Assembly: GCF_900142805.1 (NCBI RefSeq)
Contig: NZ_FRCF01000003.1
Span: forward strand, 230,262-294,261
Direction of reading: 5' to 3'
Length of the DNA: 64,000 nt
Origin: Lacicoccus alkaliphilus DSM 16010
GTDB taxonomy: Bacteria; Bacillota; Bacilli; Staphylococcales; Salinicoccaceae
Shown here: in pieces, positions 1 through 8,518 of the stretch
How positions within the stretch are numbered: the stretch's first letter is position 1
Layout: the number at the start of each line of letters is the position of its first letter
Translations under genes and position numbers: made by a program
Notes under the pieces: model-generated
The model's input: the letters and a program-made list of their open reading frames with translations, nothing else
Database searches by the model: none
Told to the model about the DNA's origin: nothing

Positions 1-113
1 CCGACAAATCGGAAGCGGACATGATGAAAGTCAGGAACCTTGGACGCAAGTCCCTGGAAGAAGTTAAATTCAAGTTGGAAGACCTTGGACTGGGTCTCCG
101 CAAAGAAGACTGA
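1..113 (+). CDS. rpoA: RNA polymerase alpha subunit, C-terminal end (partial)
   Basis: Only the last 36 codons are present; the gene enters from the left edge, reading in frame from base 3 to a TGA at 111-113. The encoded tail ([16 protein letters not shown], then LGLGLRKED) is the typical end of the alpha C-terminal domain, the part that contacts UP-element DNA and activators. It is followed after 18 bases by rplQ, the usual Bacilli order. Partial because of the window boundary, not because of damage. Confidence 0.95.
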   Translation, partial: DKSEADMMKVRNLGRKSLEEVKFKLEDLGLGLRKED

Positions 114-131
114 TAAAGGAGGTTATTTCAC

Positions 132-533
132 ATGGGCTACAGAAAATTAGGCCGTACTTCAAGCCAGAGAAAAGCGATGCTGAGAGACCTTGCGACTTCA
201 TTGATCGTAAGCGAACGCATCACAACGACTGAAGCACGTGCAAAAGAACTGCGCAGCATAGTGGACAAGCTTGTCACACTCGGTAAGCGTGGCGATGTTG
301 CGGCAAGACGCCGTGCAGGCCGTACAGTACGCAACGTTGAAATCCTGAATGAAGATGGAACGACTCAGGATGCGCTTCAAAAATTATTTGGTGACATCGC
401 ACCACGTTTCGAGGATCGTCAGGGTGGATACACAAGCATCAAAAAGCTTGGTGAACGCCGCGGCGACGGTGCTGAACTTGTCATCATCGAGTTCGTTGAA
501 GGTGCAGTTGCAACCACAGAAGATGCTGAATAA
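132..533 (+). CDS. rplQ: 50S ribosomal protein L17
   Basis: 133 residues. The N-terminus [20 protein letters not shown] is the L17 signature, and the [20 protein letters not shown] segment matches the family core. L17 sits near the polypeptide exit tunnel of the large subunit. A strong ribosome site (AAAGGAGG, 115-122) lies 9 bases before the ATG. The C-terminus (about residues 115-133) is slightly longer and more acidic than in many L17 proteins. It is the last gene of the rpoA operon; a hairpin-plus-T-run follows before the ECF genes. Confidence 0.97.
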   Translation: MGYRKLGRTSSQRKAMLRDLATSLIVSERITTTEARAKELRSIVDKLVTLGKRGDVAARRRAGRTVRNVEILNEDGTTQDALQKLFGDIAPRFEDRQGGYTSIKKLGERRGDGAELVIIEFVEGAVATTEDAE

Positions 534-587
534 TTAAAAGCAGTAGGAGTGTTACGATAGGGAGCCCAGTCTCCTTGTCTAGCTCTA

Positions 588-648
588 CGTATCCTGCAGG
601 CTATAAAAGAATGAACGCGCGGCTCTATGCAGGGTACGCGCTTTTTTT
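588..648 (+). terminator. Terminator with overlapping alternative helix between rplQ and ecfA1
   Basis: GCGCG (617-621) pairs with CGCGC (637-641), directly followed by seven T (642-648), a normal intrinsic terminator. A second, longer helix can form between 588-598 and 628-638 (11 pairs, one G-U). It shares bases 637-638 with the terminator stem, so the two cannot form together. This may only be a compound terminator, or it may be a switch controlling read-through into the ECF genes. Confidence 0.7.
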
Positions 649-673
649 ACATAAAAAATGGTGGTGGAGATGT

Positions 674-1462
674 ATGATAAAAATCGACAATCTAACTTAT
701 CGTTATCAGGCGGATGCGCCCAAGGCGCTTGATGATATCTCCCTATCTTTCAAAACAGGGGACTGGGTGTCGATCATCGGTCATAACGGTTCAGGCAAAA
801 GTACACTCGTGAAACTCATGATGGGCATATTGGAAGGCTACTCAGGTGAGATCTCCGTGGATGGCGAGGTGCTCACGCCAGATAATCTGCAGCGCTTCCG
901 TGAACGATTCGCAATCGTCTTCCAAAACCCGGACAATCAGTTCGTCGGGGCGACGGTGGAGGACGATGTCGCCTTCGGCCTTGAAAACCAGGGGCTGCCG
1001 AGGGAAGTGATGCTGGAACGGACGGAAGCAGCGCTTGAGGCAGTCAATATGCTCGCATACAGGAGACATGCCCCGGCAAGGTTGTCGGGCGGACAGAAGC
1101 AGCGTGTGGCAATCGCAGGGGCGCTTGCCATGGAGCCTGCGGTCCTCATACTGGACGAGGCGACATCCATGCTCGACCCGGAAGGGCGGAGCGACATGCT
1201 CGCAATCCTGAACGACATCCATAAGACACGGACCACCACCTTAATCTATATCACACATGACCTGGGCGAAATCGAGGATAGTGATTATGCGGTCATCATG
1301 AAGGACGGCAAAGTCATCAGCGAAGGAACGATCGAACACATCTTCAGCGATACGGACACCTTGATCGAGAGCCGGCTCGTACTGCCCTACCAGATGCAGA
1401 TCTCCAGGGCGCTGCTTGACGGCGGCTATGTCACGCACGATGAGTTGGTGGCACGCCTATGA
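674..1462 (+). CDS. ecfA1: Energy-coupling factor transporter ATPase EcfA1
   Basis: 262 residues from the ATG at 674, chosen because GGTGGAGA lies just upstream and the protein then begins MIKIDNLTYRY as in the family; a longer in-frame start at 575 would add a non-conserved stretch across the terminator. Walker A GHNGSGKST is at about residues 36-44, signature LSGGQKQR and Walker B VLILDEATSMLD follow. One of two cytoplasmic ATPases that power vitamin and metal uptake through exchangeable S components. Overlaps ecfA2 by 4 bases (ATGA). Confidence 0.95.
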   Translation: MIKIDNLTYRYQADAPKALDDISLSFKTGDWVSIIGHNGSGKSTLVKLMMGILEGYSGEISVDGEVLTPDNLQRFRERFAIVFQNPDNQFVGATVEDDVAFGLENQGLPREVMLERTEAALEAVNMLAYRRHAPARLSGGQKQRVAIAGALAMEPAVLILDEATSMLDPEGRSDMLAILNDIHKTRTTTLIYITHDLGEIEDSDYAVIMKDGKVISEGTIEHIFSDTDTLIESRLVLPYQMQISRALLDGGYVTHDELVARL

Positions 1463-2322
1463 ACATTACAGTCGACGGCCTCACCAGCATTTATCATGCC
1501 GGCACACCATTTGAGCATATCGCATTGGACCATCTGACGACAACTTTCGAGCCCGGCAAATACTATGCCATCATCGGCCGGACCGGGAGCGGCAAATCGA
1601 CGCTGATCCAGCATCTGAACGGCCTCATTCTTCCGACGGAAGGCGAGGTGCAGGTCGGAGACCTGACGCTCGGCAAAAAGACGAAGCAGCGCATCATTCA
1701 TCAGGTGAAGAAGCATGTCGGCATGGTCTTCCAATTTCCTGAACATCAGCTGTTCGATGAGACGATTTTGAAAGATGTGATGTTCGGCCCGCTCAACATG
1801 GGTTTCACCGAAGCAGAGGCACAGGCACGTGCGGAAAAGTACCTTTCCCTGCTCGGTGTGCCGGAACGTGCTTTCGGCCGTTCGCCGTTCGACCTCTCCG
1901 GCGGCCAGATGCGTAAAATAGCCATTGCCGGCATACTTGCGATGGAGCCCGAAGTCCTGATCGTCGATGAGCCGACGGCAGGCCTCGACCCTAAAAGTCA
2001 TATCGAGGTGATGGAACTCTTCAAACGCATCCAGCAGGAGTTCGACATCACCATCATCCTCGTCACACATGATATGAACGACGTTTTCGAGTATGCGGAT
2101 GAAGTGAAGCTCCTGGCAGCCGGCGGACTGATCCGGGAAGGCCCGACGGAGGACATCCTCACTGATGAACTGCTGCTGACCGACCATCATCTCGAAATAC
2201 CGGACATCGTGAAACTCACGCATGACCTTGAGCGTAAAGGGATCGTATTCGAAACGGTGCCTCGCAACACGGAGGCGTTCATTACGCTGTACCGGGAATG
2301 GAGGGATGCCCGTGCTCAGTAG
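1459..2322 (+). CDS. ecfA2: Energy-coupling factor transporter ATPase EcfA2
   Basis: 287 residues, the usual length. Walker A GRTGSGKST, signature LSGGQMRKIAIAG, Walker B VLIVDEPTAGLDP and the H-loop VTHDM are all present. Forms the heterodimeric ATPase with EcfA1 and docks to EcfT. Its start codon overlaps the stop of ecfA1, and its own 3' end overlaps the start of ecfT, indicating translational coupling across the three genes. Confidence 0.95.
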   Translation: MNITVDGLTSIYHAGTPFEHIALDHLTTTFEPGKYYAIIGRTGSGKSTLIQHLNGLILPTEGEVQVGDLTLGKKTKQRIIHQVKKHVGMVFQFPEHQLFDETILKDVMFGPLNMGFTEAEAQARAEKYLSLLGVPERAFGRSPFDLSGGQMRKIAIAGILAMEPEVLIVDEPTAGLDPKSHIEVMELFKRIQQEFDITIILVTHDMNDVFEYADEVKLLAAGGLIREGPTEDILTDELLLTDHHLEIPDIVKLTHDLERKGIVFETVPRNTEAFITLYREWRDARAQ

Positions 2323-3109
2323 TATGCTGCTCGGACGTTACATCCCGGGGGACAGCATCATCCACAGGCTCGATCCGCGTGCCAAAATCGTTTCCGTCGT
2401 GCTGTTCATGATCATCGTCTTTTTTGCGAACCACTGGATCGGCTACGGCCTGCTCATCTTATTCGTGCTCGGCCTCATCAGAACCGCGCAGATCAACCTC
2501 TTCTTCCTGTTCAACGGGCTGAAGATATTGTTGTTCATACTGATTTTCACGTTCCTCCTCCATATATTCTTCACGCGTGGCGGAACGACACTGGTCGAGT
2601 GGGGCTTCATCCAGATCGACTCGGAAGGCGTTATCACCGGCATCTATATCACTGTGCGGCTCGTCATGCTGCTCGTCATCACCACGATACTCACACTGAC
2701 GACAAGTCCGATCGAGCTCACGGACGCCATCGAGAGGCTGGGGAGTCCGCTCAGGAAAGTGAAGGTCCCGATTCATGAGCTTGCCATGATGATATCCATC
2801 AGCCTGAGGTTCATCCCGACACTGATGGATGAGACGGAGAAGATCATCAAAGCGCAGAGTGCGAGAGGATCAACGTTCATGACCGGCAGGCTGAAATCCC
2901 GGATCAATGCCCTCATCCCGATTTTCATACCGCTCTTCATTTCAGCCTTCAAAAGGGCTGAAGAGATGGCGGTTGCGATGGAAGTGCGGGGATACACCGG
3001 CGAAGCGGGACGGACGAGCTACCGTGAGCTCAAATGGCAGCTGCGTGACACGGCGGCCATCCTCGTTGTCATTCTATTCGGGGTTCTACTATACATGGTG
3101 AGGATGTGA
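2312..3109 (+). CDS. ecfT: Energy-coupling factor transmembrane protein EcfT
   Basis: 265 residues from the GTG at 2312, the same length as the Bacillus protein. GGAGGG (2300-2305) is 6 bases before this GTG but abuts the ATG at 2306, so the GTG is the better start. Several hydrophobic segments span about residues 25-125 and 240-265. The coupling helices carry the conserved AQSARG and AMEVRGYTG motifs (Ala-Arg-Gly pattern) that contact the two ATPases. The gene overlaps the end of ecfA2 by 11 bases. It is the membrane scaffold shared by several S components. Confidence 0.93.
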   Translation: MLSSMLLGRYIPGDSIIHRLDPRAKIVSVVLFMIIVFFANHWIGYGLLILFVLGLIRTAQINLFFLFNGLKILLFILIFTFLLHIFFTRGGTTLVEWGFIQIDSEGVITGIYITVRLVMLLVITTILTLTTSPIELTDAIERLGSPLRKVKVPIHELAMMISISLRFIPTLMDETEKIIKAQSARGSTFMTGRLKSRINALIPIFIPLFISAFKRAEEMAVAMEVRGYTGEAGRTSYRELKWQLRDTAAILVVILFGVLLYMVRM

Positions 3110-3113
3110 GACA

Positions 3114-3854
3114 ATGCGTATCATGCTTAAAATGAGTTATAACGGAAAAGACTTCCACGGCTTCCAGTATCAGCACAATTACCGTACCGTGCAGGGTGTG
3201 ATTGAAGCAGTCCTCACCAAAATGCATAAGAGTGGGGTGCGCATCCATCCTGCATCACGCACGGACCGGGGCGTCCATGCGCTGGAGCAGTACTGCCATT
3301 TCGACACAAGCCTGAACCTCACCACCGATAAATGGCATTATGTACTGAACAGGAACCTGCCGGACGACATCGGCATCACGGGCGTCACAGAAATTCCGGA
3401 CGATTTCCACGTCAGATATCATTCGAAGGGCAAGACCTACAGGTACAGCATCTACACGTCAGAGGCTGTAAATCCGTTCCTTCACGGGCTGAAAACCCAT
3501 TATCCGCATAAACTGGACAAGACACGCATGAGGGAGGCCATGGCACCGTTTATGGGCACCCATGACTTCACGAGCTTCTCCAGTGCCAAGGCGGAAATCG
3601 TCAATAAAGTCCGCACCATCACGGAGTTCCGCATCGAGGAAACGGATGACGGCTTCGACTTTGTGATTTCAGGGTCAGGCTTCCTCTACAACATGGTCCG
3701 CATCATCGTGGCCTATGTCGTTGAAGTCGGGGCGGGGAAACGTGCGCCCGAGACCGGGGAGATCATCGGTCAGAAAGACCGCACGATCGTACCGAGGACC
3801 GCTCCGGCTGAAGGCTTGTATCTTGAGAGGGTCCATTTAGACGAAGGCTTCTGA
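3114..3854 (+). CDS. truA: tRNA pseudouridine(38-40) synthase TruA
   Basis: 246 residues. The catalytic aspartate is visible in ASRTDRGVHA (about residue 51), and FHVRYHSKGKTYRY and GSGFLYNMVRII are the other family blocks. Converts uridines 38-40 of the tRNA anticodon stem to pseudouridine. The ATG is 4 bases past the ecfT stop, so it belongs to the same transcript. This order (ecfT-truA-rplM-rpsI) is standard in Bacilli. Confidence 0.96.
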   Translation: MRIMLKMSYNGKDFHGFQYQHNYRTVQGVIEAVLTKMHKSGVRIHPASRTDRGVHALEQYCHFDTSLNLTTDKWHYVLNRNLPDDIGITGVTEIPDDFHVRYHSKGKTYRYSIYTSEAVNPFLHGLKTHYPHKLDKTRMREAMAPFMGTHDFTSFSSAKAEIVNKVRTITEFRIEETDDGFDFVISGSGFLYNMVRIIVAYVVEVGAGKRAPETGEIIGQKDRTIVPRTAPAEGLYLERVHLDEGF

Positions 3855-3879
3855 AAAGTAACAAAATCCACAATCCGTA

Positions 3880-3908
3880 TTGACAAAATGCAGCATAAGT
3901 AGTATTAT
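3880..3908 (+). promoter_or_regulatory. Sigma-A promoter of rplM-rpsI
   Basis: TTGACA (3880-3885) and TATTAT (3903-3908) are separated by exactly 17 bases, a near-consensus vegetative promoter placed about 125 bases before rplM. Confidence 0.8.
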
Positions 3909-3924
3909 AAACAACGGTATAATT

Positions 3925-4010
3925 TTATATCATTCCCATGATAAGCCCCGGAAACTTATTGTGAAGTGTATATAGAGTAAAACGAGAATTTTTTATTTTA
4001 AGGGAAATTT
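3925..4010 (+). promoter_or_regulatory. Candidate L13 leader RNA (ribosomal protein autoregulation)
   Basis: The transcribed leader between the promoter and rplM contains an ATAAG/CTTAT hairpin around 3941-3960 with a CCCCGGAAA loop. L13 leaders that regulate rplM-rpsI are established for Firmicutes. The position and size fit, but I cannot verify the family consensus by eye. A covariance-model search would decide. Confidence 0.4.
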
Positions 4011-4033
4011 AAGTGTAATCAGGAGGAATAACA

Positions 4034-4471
4034 ATGCATCAAACATTTATGGCAAATGAAGCTAACATTGAGCGCAAATGGTATGTAATTGATGCTGAAG
4101 GTCAGACGCTCGGTCGCCTGTCTTCAGAAGTTGCATCAATACTACGCGGTAAATATAAAACGACTTTCACACCACACGTCGACACTGGTGATTATGTGAT
4201 CATCCTTAACGCCGGTAAGATTGAAATGACAGGTAATAAGGCACAGGACAAAATGTACTACAAGCACACTGGATATATCGGTAACATGAAATCAATTTCA
4301 GCCGGTGAACTGAGGGAGAAAAACCCTGTACGTCTTCTGGAGAAGTCCATCAAAGGCATGCTTCCTAAGAACTCACTTGGACGTAAGCAGGCCAAAAAAC
4401 TTTTTGTGTATGCAGAAGATACGCATCCACATGAAGCACAACAACCAGAAAGCTATACGCTTCGCGGATAA
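4034..4471 (+). CDS. rplM: 50S ribosomal protein L13
   Basis: 145 residues with the L13 blocks [34 protein letters not shown] and [10 protein letters not shown]. It is an early-assembling large-subunit protein. AGGAGG lies about 9 bases before the ATG. Followed by rpsI after 21 bases, so the two are co-transcribed from the promoter at 3880. Confidence 0.97.
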   Translation: MHQTFMANEANIERKWYVIDAEGQTLGRLSSEVASILRGKYKTTFTPHVDTGDYVIILNAGKIEMTGNKAQDKMYYKHTGYIGNMKSISAGELREKNPVRLLEKSIKGMLPKNSLGRKQAKKLFVYAEDTHPHEAQQPESYTLRG

Positions 4472-4492
4472 GAATAGGAGGGAATTGATTAA

Positions 4493-4885
4493 ATGGCTAA
4501 AGTAGAATATTATGGAACAGGTCGTCGTAAAACATCAGTTGCACGCGTACGTTTAGTACCGGGAGAAGGAAATGTCACGGTCAATGGCCGCGACATGAGA
4601 GAGTACCTCCCGTTTGAAAGTCTGATCCTTGACTTGAATCAACCATTCGCAGTTACGGAAACAGAAGGTAACTACGATGTGAAGGTCAATGTCAATGGCG
4701 GTGGATTCACAGGTCAGGCACAGGCAATCCGTCACGGAATCGCAAGAGCATTGCTTGAAGCGGATCCTGAATACCGTGGTCCACTTAAGAGAGCAGGACT
4801 CCTTACACGTGACCCGCGTATGGTCGAGCGTAAGAAGCCGGGTCTTAAAAAGGCACGTCGTGCGCCACAGTTCTCAAAACGTTAA
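4493..4885 (+). CDS. rpsI: 30S ribosomal protein S9
   Basis: 130 residues, the normal length. [14 protein letters not shown] at the N-terminus and the basic tail [14 protein letters not shown], which reaches the decoding centre near the P-site tRNA, identify it. Ribosome site GGAGGGA upstream. A strong terminator follows directly. Confidence 0.97.
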   Translation: MAKVEYYGTGRRKTSVARVRLVPGEGNVTVNGRDMREYLPFESLILDLNQPFAVTETEGNYDVKVNVNGGGFTGQAQAIRHGIARALLEADPEYRGPLKRAGLLTRDPRMVERKKPGLKKARRAPQFSKR

Positions 4886-4902
4886 TATATCACCATATAT
4901 CG

Positions 4903-4937
4903 AAAAGCACTTCCCAAAGATTGGGGAGTGCTTTTTT
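4903..4937 (+). terminator. Intrinsic terminator after rpsI
   Basis: GCACTTCCC (4907-4915) pairs with GGGGAGTGC (4923-4931, one G-U), followed by six T. Upstream A residues extend the stem opposite the T run. Confidence 0.9.
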
Positions 4938-5112
4938 GTATCAAAATGAAATTGTATCAAGGTGACATGGTGTGTACACTGAAAAGTGAAAAGAATAGGT
5001 CCCTCTTCGTCCATTCTGGAGTAGGGACAGAAAAATCCGGGTATTTATTACTACAATTGTTGGGTTCCATCCTGCATGTTTTGCGAAATGAATAGGATTG
5101 AAGGGGATATGA

Positions 5113-5934
5113 ATGACAATCCGGATAAAACGCTTCTTCAAAAAGCTGGTCCACCATTCCATAAAAGATAAAGTGTTTGATATGGCTGCACAGCTTTCTT
5201 ATTATCTGCTGCTTGCGATATTCCCATTTTTGATTTTAATATTCACCTTAATGCGTTTTCTGCCGATCTCAACCGGGACGGTACTGGATATTATCAGCCC
5301 GTACGCACCCGAGGGGTCAATGCAGCTGATCGAAGAGAATTTGTATCAGGTGCTCGAGGTTACAAGGGGGGACTTATTGTCGCTCAGCATGATAGCGACG
5401 ATATGGCTGTCTGCATTGGGCGCCAGTGCATTGGTACGGACATTGAACAGTGCCCACCGGGTGGAAGAAAGCAGGCCTTTCCTTAAGGCTGTCAGTGTTG
5501 CCATCCTGCTTGCCATCGGTATGGTCCTGGGTGTCATCGTCTCTTTAACATTGCTGGTGTTTGGAAGGGAGATCGGGTTGTCCGTTTCTTCCTTATTGGG
5601 GTTCGACCCCGATTTCCTGCAGGATTGGAACACATTCCGCTGGACGTTCAGTTCCATTATATTGATAGTCGTGGTTGCCGGTCTGTATTACTTTGCGCCG
5701 AATAAAAAGTTGCGCATTCTCGACATCATCCCCGGAACATTGTTCGCTGTGATTGGATGGCAGCTGGCTTCGCTCGGGTTCTCATTCTACGTGAGCATTG
5801 CTGATTATTCCATTATTTACGGGAATCTTGGAACCATCATCATTTTATTGATCTGGTTATATTTATCTTCCCTCATAATTTTAATAGGCGGTGAGATCAA
5901 CGCCATCAGAGGCGATAAAAGAAGGGAAAAGTAG
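5113..5934 (+). CDS. YihY/virulence factor BrkB family membrane protein
   Basis: 273 residues with about six membrane segments. DMAAQLSYYLLLAIFPFLI near residues 23-41 is the family's most conserved block, and the C-terminal IIYGNLGTIIILLIWLYLSS and GGEINA motif is also typical. Older annotations call these ribonuclease BN, which is known to be wrong for this family; some members affect membrane physiology but the biochemical role is unsettled. Stands alone: preceded by the rpsI terminator and 175 bases without a convincing gene. Confidence 0.85.
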   Translation: MTIRIKRFFKKLVHHSIKDKVFDMAAQLSYYLLLAIFPFLILIFTLMRFLPISTGTVLDIISPYAPEGSMQLIEENLYQVLEVTRGDLLSLSMIATIWLSALGASALVRTLNSAHRVEESRPFLKAVSVAILLAIGMVLGVIVSLTLLVFGREIGLSVSSLLGFDPDFLQDWNTFRWTFSSIILIVVVAGLYYFAPNKKLRILDIIPGTLFAVIGWQLASLGFSFYVSIADYSIIYGNLGTIIILLIWLYLSSLIILIGGEINAIRGDKRREK

Positions 5935-6013
5935 AAGGATCATCCCCGTTTAGTTCATTTGCAGTAGTTGGACTGCAGGCGGAAGAGGCGCAGTGTGGAG
6001 GGGCGTGTACATT

Positions 6014-6769
6014 ATGGAAATGCAGTTTGAAATGTGGAGTACTTTTCATTACTTTATGATTGTATCCCCATTCATCCTTGGGATTGGCCTGTATAAAATG
6101 ACACAGGATAAATCCTTTGCCTTAAAAAGAAAAGTGGCCCTGGTGATGGGAGCGGTCCTGGTGGTCATATTAGCCTCCAGGCAGATTTACATTTTCAACG
6201 AATACGGCTTGGGCCCTGAAGTCTTTCCTTTCCAGGTCTGTCACTTTGGCAACATTCTATTGCTTATCGTTGCGCTCAATAAAAATTATCGTGTAATCGG
6301 TACGATCGCCTGGTGCCTGAACTTCCCAGCAGGCCTGGCATCCGTCATATTTGCCGATGGGCTGGAAAACTACAGTAATGCACTCGATATTCAAGGGCTT
6401 GCATATATTGCAGGACATACACTGATTGTAGCGGCGGGCCTTTATTTGTTGTTGACGGGAATGATCCGGGTCGACCGGAAGACACTTTTAAAATCGTATA
6501 TCATTCTGGTGCCGGTATATTTACTGTCGGTCATGGTGAATAACTGGTTTGTCGGGATTTTTGGTGAGGTTTCCAATTATTTTTATACCTATGCACCGGA
6601 AGCGGGTACGCCTTTAGAGGACTTTTATAATCTTGGTTCCACCATCAATGTAGCAGGCCTTACATTCAACCCGGTCTATCTTATCATCCTTGCAATCGCA
6701 GGTGCCCTGGTGATGTATGTGATGTATTGGCTGGCGCAGCTGCGATATATCATAAAGAAGAGAGTCTGA
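6014..6769 (+). CDS. YwaF/TMEM164-type integral membrane protein (TIGR02206 family)
   Basis: 251 residues from the ATG at 6014, preferred over upstream GTG codons because GGAGGGG (about 5997) is correctly spaced. Six to seven hydrophobic segments; the conserved PFQVCHFGNILLLIVAL block, the GHTLIVAAGLYLL block and the NYFYTYAPEAGTPL loop are typical of this membrane family. Function unknown in bacteria. No operon partner is visible; it is followed by a decayed toxin-antitoxin module. Confidence 0.7.
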   Translation: MEMQFEMWSTFHYFMIVSPFILGIGLYKMTQDKSFALKRKVALVMGAVLVVILASRQIYIFNEYGLGPEVFPFQVCHFGNILLLIVALNKNYRVIGTIAWCLNFPAGLASVIFADGLENYSNALDIQGLAYIAGHTLIVAAGLYLLLTGMIRVDRKTLLKSYIILVPVYLLSVMVNNWFVGIFGEVSNYFYTYAPEAGTPLEDFYNLGSTINVAGLTFNPVYLIILAIAGALVMYVMYWLAQLRYIIKKRV

Positions 6770-6926
6770 TCTGTACTTTTCCCATCGTAAGTTTTAATAT
6801 GTGCAACCGGGAATCATGAAGTATTGGCAGCTGAAACGTGATCTCATTACTAAACAATTTTATTCCTCCACACTGAGAATTTTAAATTTTTTTTATTGTA
6901 CAATTATAATAAAGGGAGGGATGGCC

Positions 6927-6992
6927 ATGTCGGTCACTACTTATTCCAACGCCCGTAAAAATTTCAAAGCATTGATAGGGCAGGTGTTCTGA
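6927..6992 (+). pseudogene. Truncated YefM-type antitoxin remnant
   Basis: From the ATG at 6927, behind AAAGGGAGGG, the frame gives MSVTTYSNARKNFKALIGQVF and stops. The first 17 or so residues match the DNA-binding N-terminus of YefM/Phd antitoxins (family knowledge), which are normally about 80-90 residues. The rest of the antitoxin and the start of the partner toxin are deleted; toxin sequence begins at the stop codon. A promoter-like TATAAT lies just upstream, so a 21-residue peptide could still be made. Confidence 0.75.
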
Positions 6993-7131
6993 ACGGTATA
7001 GGTAAATCTGAAAAGCTGAAAGGCAACTTAAACAGCTTTTACAGTCGGCTATAGACAGTGAACACTTTCTGGTATATAGAGTGACGGAAAACCAGGTACA
7101 GATCATTTCCTGCAGATATCATTACAAGTGA
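6992..7131 (+). pseudogene. YoeB-type toxin remnant (C-terminal half, frameshifted)
   Basis: Reading from 6992 gives NGIGKSEKLKGNLNSFYSR, then a missing base near 7048-7051 shifts the frame, which continues IDSEHFLVYRV and QVQIISCRYHYK to a TGA at 7129-7131. This is the conserved C-terminal part of YoeB mRNA interferases, including the final RYHY motif with its catalytic histidine and tyrosine. N-terminus absent, frame broken: an inactive relic fused by deletion to the antitoxin stub at 6927. Confidence 0.8.
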
Positions 7132-7138
7132 CGGCATC

Positions 7139-7498
7139 CTAGATATAAACAACAATGTCCACCGACTCACCATTGATATAAAAATTCAGAGTGTGCGCAT
7201 CCAAATCGACGTCAATGCTGTACAACATCAATTCTCCTCCTTCACCGGGTTCTTCAAAATGTACATTCAATGCATCGCCATCTTCATCTGCCGTCCATTC
7301 CGTGCCGGTCTCCACATAAGCATATACAGTGCTATTTGCATCCTCCGTCTCAATTACGAAACTGTCTCCATGTTCAGGCTCTTCGACACCAGCCGATTCC
7401 AGCACCTCGACCGGCTGTTCCTCTCCATTGGAAACACCGGCGTCGCCGCATGCCGCCAGAAATATTGACAAAACTGCAGATAATAAAAAATACTTGAT
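7139..7498 (-). CDS. Small predicted lipoprotein with an apparent ATC start
   Basis: The frame encodes a lipoprotein signal (KYFLLSAVLSIF, then LAAC lipobox, cysteine at about residue 19) followed by an acidic region of about 100 residues with no family I recognise. No ATG, GTG or TTG precedes the signal. GGGAGGG (7506-7512) is 7 bases from an ATC codon at 7498-7496, where a start is expected. The first standard start (TTG, 7471) would remove most of the signal peptide. Either ATC is used, or an ATG has mutated and expression is weak or lost. Likely membrane-anchored outside the cell. Confidence 0.6.
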   Translation of the reverse strand: MKYFLLSAVLSIFLAACGDAGVSNGEEQPVEVLESAGVEEPEHGDSFVIETEDANSTVYAYVETGTEWTADEDGDALNVHFEEPGEGGELMLYSIDVDLDAHTLNFYINGESVDIVVYI

Positions 7499-7657
7499 TG
7501 GATAACCCTCCCATCACTTTACAGTTTCTATTATATCCATGGTGACACAGATACAGTGATAAGCGGAAGATAAAAGCTTTATGAATAAAAGGCCCTCACA
7601 GTTTATGATAGTATGAAATTAATCGAATCAAACGAAAACAGTGAGGGGGAGACAGGT

Positions 7658-8488
7658 ATGTCTGATATGGTATTCAGGCTGGGGAAGAAGAAGTACAGGG
7701 TGGACAGCGGCTGGGCAGAAGGCGTGGCACAATACATCAAGAATGTATCGGCTGTTTCATATAATGAAGAATATATATACGTGCTGCAGAGGAGTGACCC
7801 ATTCATGCTCGTCTTAACGACCGAAGGTGAGCTGGTGGACCGATGGCATGATGAAGCGGTGAGGGATGCGCATTACCTTGAAGTGAGCCCGGACGGTGAA
7901 GTGTACGTAGTGGAAAGGGACCGGCACAGGGTCCTCGTCTTCAATAAGCAGGGAGAATTGCTCCGTACCATGGGTGGCGAGACCGAACCGGGAGATGTGG
8001 GGGAGCCGTTCAACCACCCCTCGGATATCGCCTTTTCAAAGGAAGGCGATATTTTCGTGGCGGACGGTTACGGCAATGCGCATGTCCACCACTTCAATGA
8101 TGCAGGTGACCTGCTTAACACGTGGGGCGGCCTCGGAACGGAGCAAGGCCGCTTCATGACACCGCATGCCATTCTGGTCGACCAAACAGAAAGGGTGCTG
8201 GTGACGGACCGGGAGAACAACCGGGTGCAGATCTTCAGCCGGGACGGGAGTTACTTGAAGGAACTGAACAACGTCTTCCATCCGATGGATATATGTGAAG
8301 ACGATGAGGGTTTCATCTACGTCACGGATCAGGTGCCGTCCCTTCATGTTTTCAACACAGCAGGTGGATTCATCGGCAGATGCCGGACGCTCGGCACTTT
8401 CGGACATGGCATCACCGTCGATGCACAGGGAGATATTTATATTGCGGAGATGCTGCCCGACGGCCTGACAAAACTGACAGGTCTCTGA
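7658..8488 (+). CDS. NHL-repeat six-bladed beta-propeller protein
   Basis: 276 residues from the ATG at 7658 (GAGGGGGA upstream). At least five repeats of the NHL pattern are visible: DGEVYVVERDRHRVLVFN, GDIFVADGYGNAHVHHFN, RVLVTDRENNRVQIFS, GFIYVTDQVPSLHVFN and GDIYIAEM, each about 40-45 residues apart. Such propellers bind ligands or proteins or act as lactonase-like enzymes; nothing here fixes the role. No signal peptide, so probably cytoplasmic. It is followed after 30 bases by the arylamine N-acetyltransferase gene, probably in the same transcript. Confidence 0.75.
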   Translation: MSDMVFRLGKKKYRVDSGWAEGVAQYIKNVSAVSYNEEYIYVLQRSDPFMLVLTTEGELVDRWHDEAVRDAHYLEVSPDGEVYVVERDRHRVLVFNKQGELLRTMGGETEPGDVGEPFNHPSDIAFSKEGDIFVADGYGNAHVHHFNDAGDLLNTWGGLGTEQGRFMTPHAILVDQTERVLVTDRENNRVQIFSRDGSYLKELNNVFHPMDICEDDEGFIYVTDQVPSLHVFNTAGGFIGRCRTLGTFGHGITVDAQGDIYIAEMLPDGLTKLTGL

Positions 8489-8518
8489 TTCACATATTAC
8501 ATTTAAGGAGGTCAGGTC

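Noticed and set aside
1426..2223. 265-codon open frame opposite ecfA2
   Set aside because: Shadow of a real ATPase gene; no ribosome site and no recognisable protein.
4941..5162. Short minus-strand frames before the YihY gene
   Set aside because: No ribosome site, overlap with the start of a real gene, no recognisable features.
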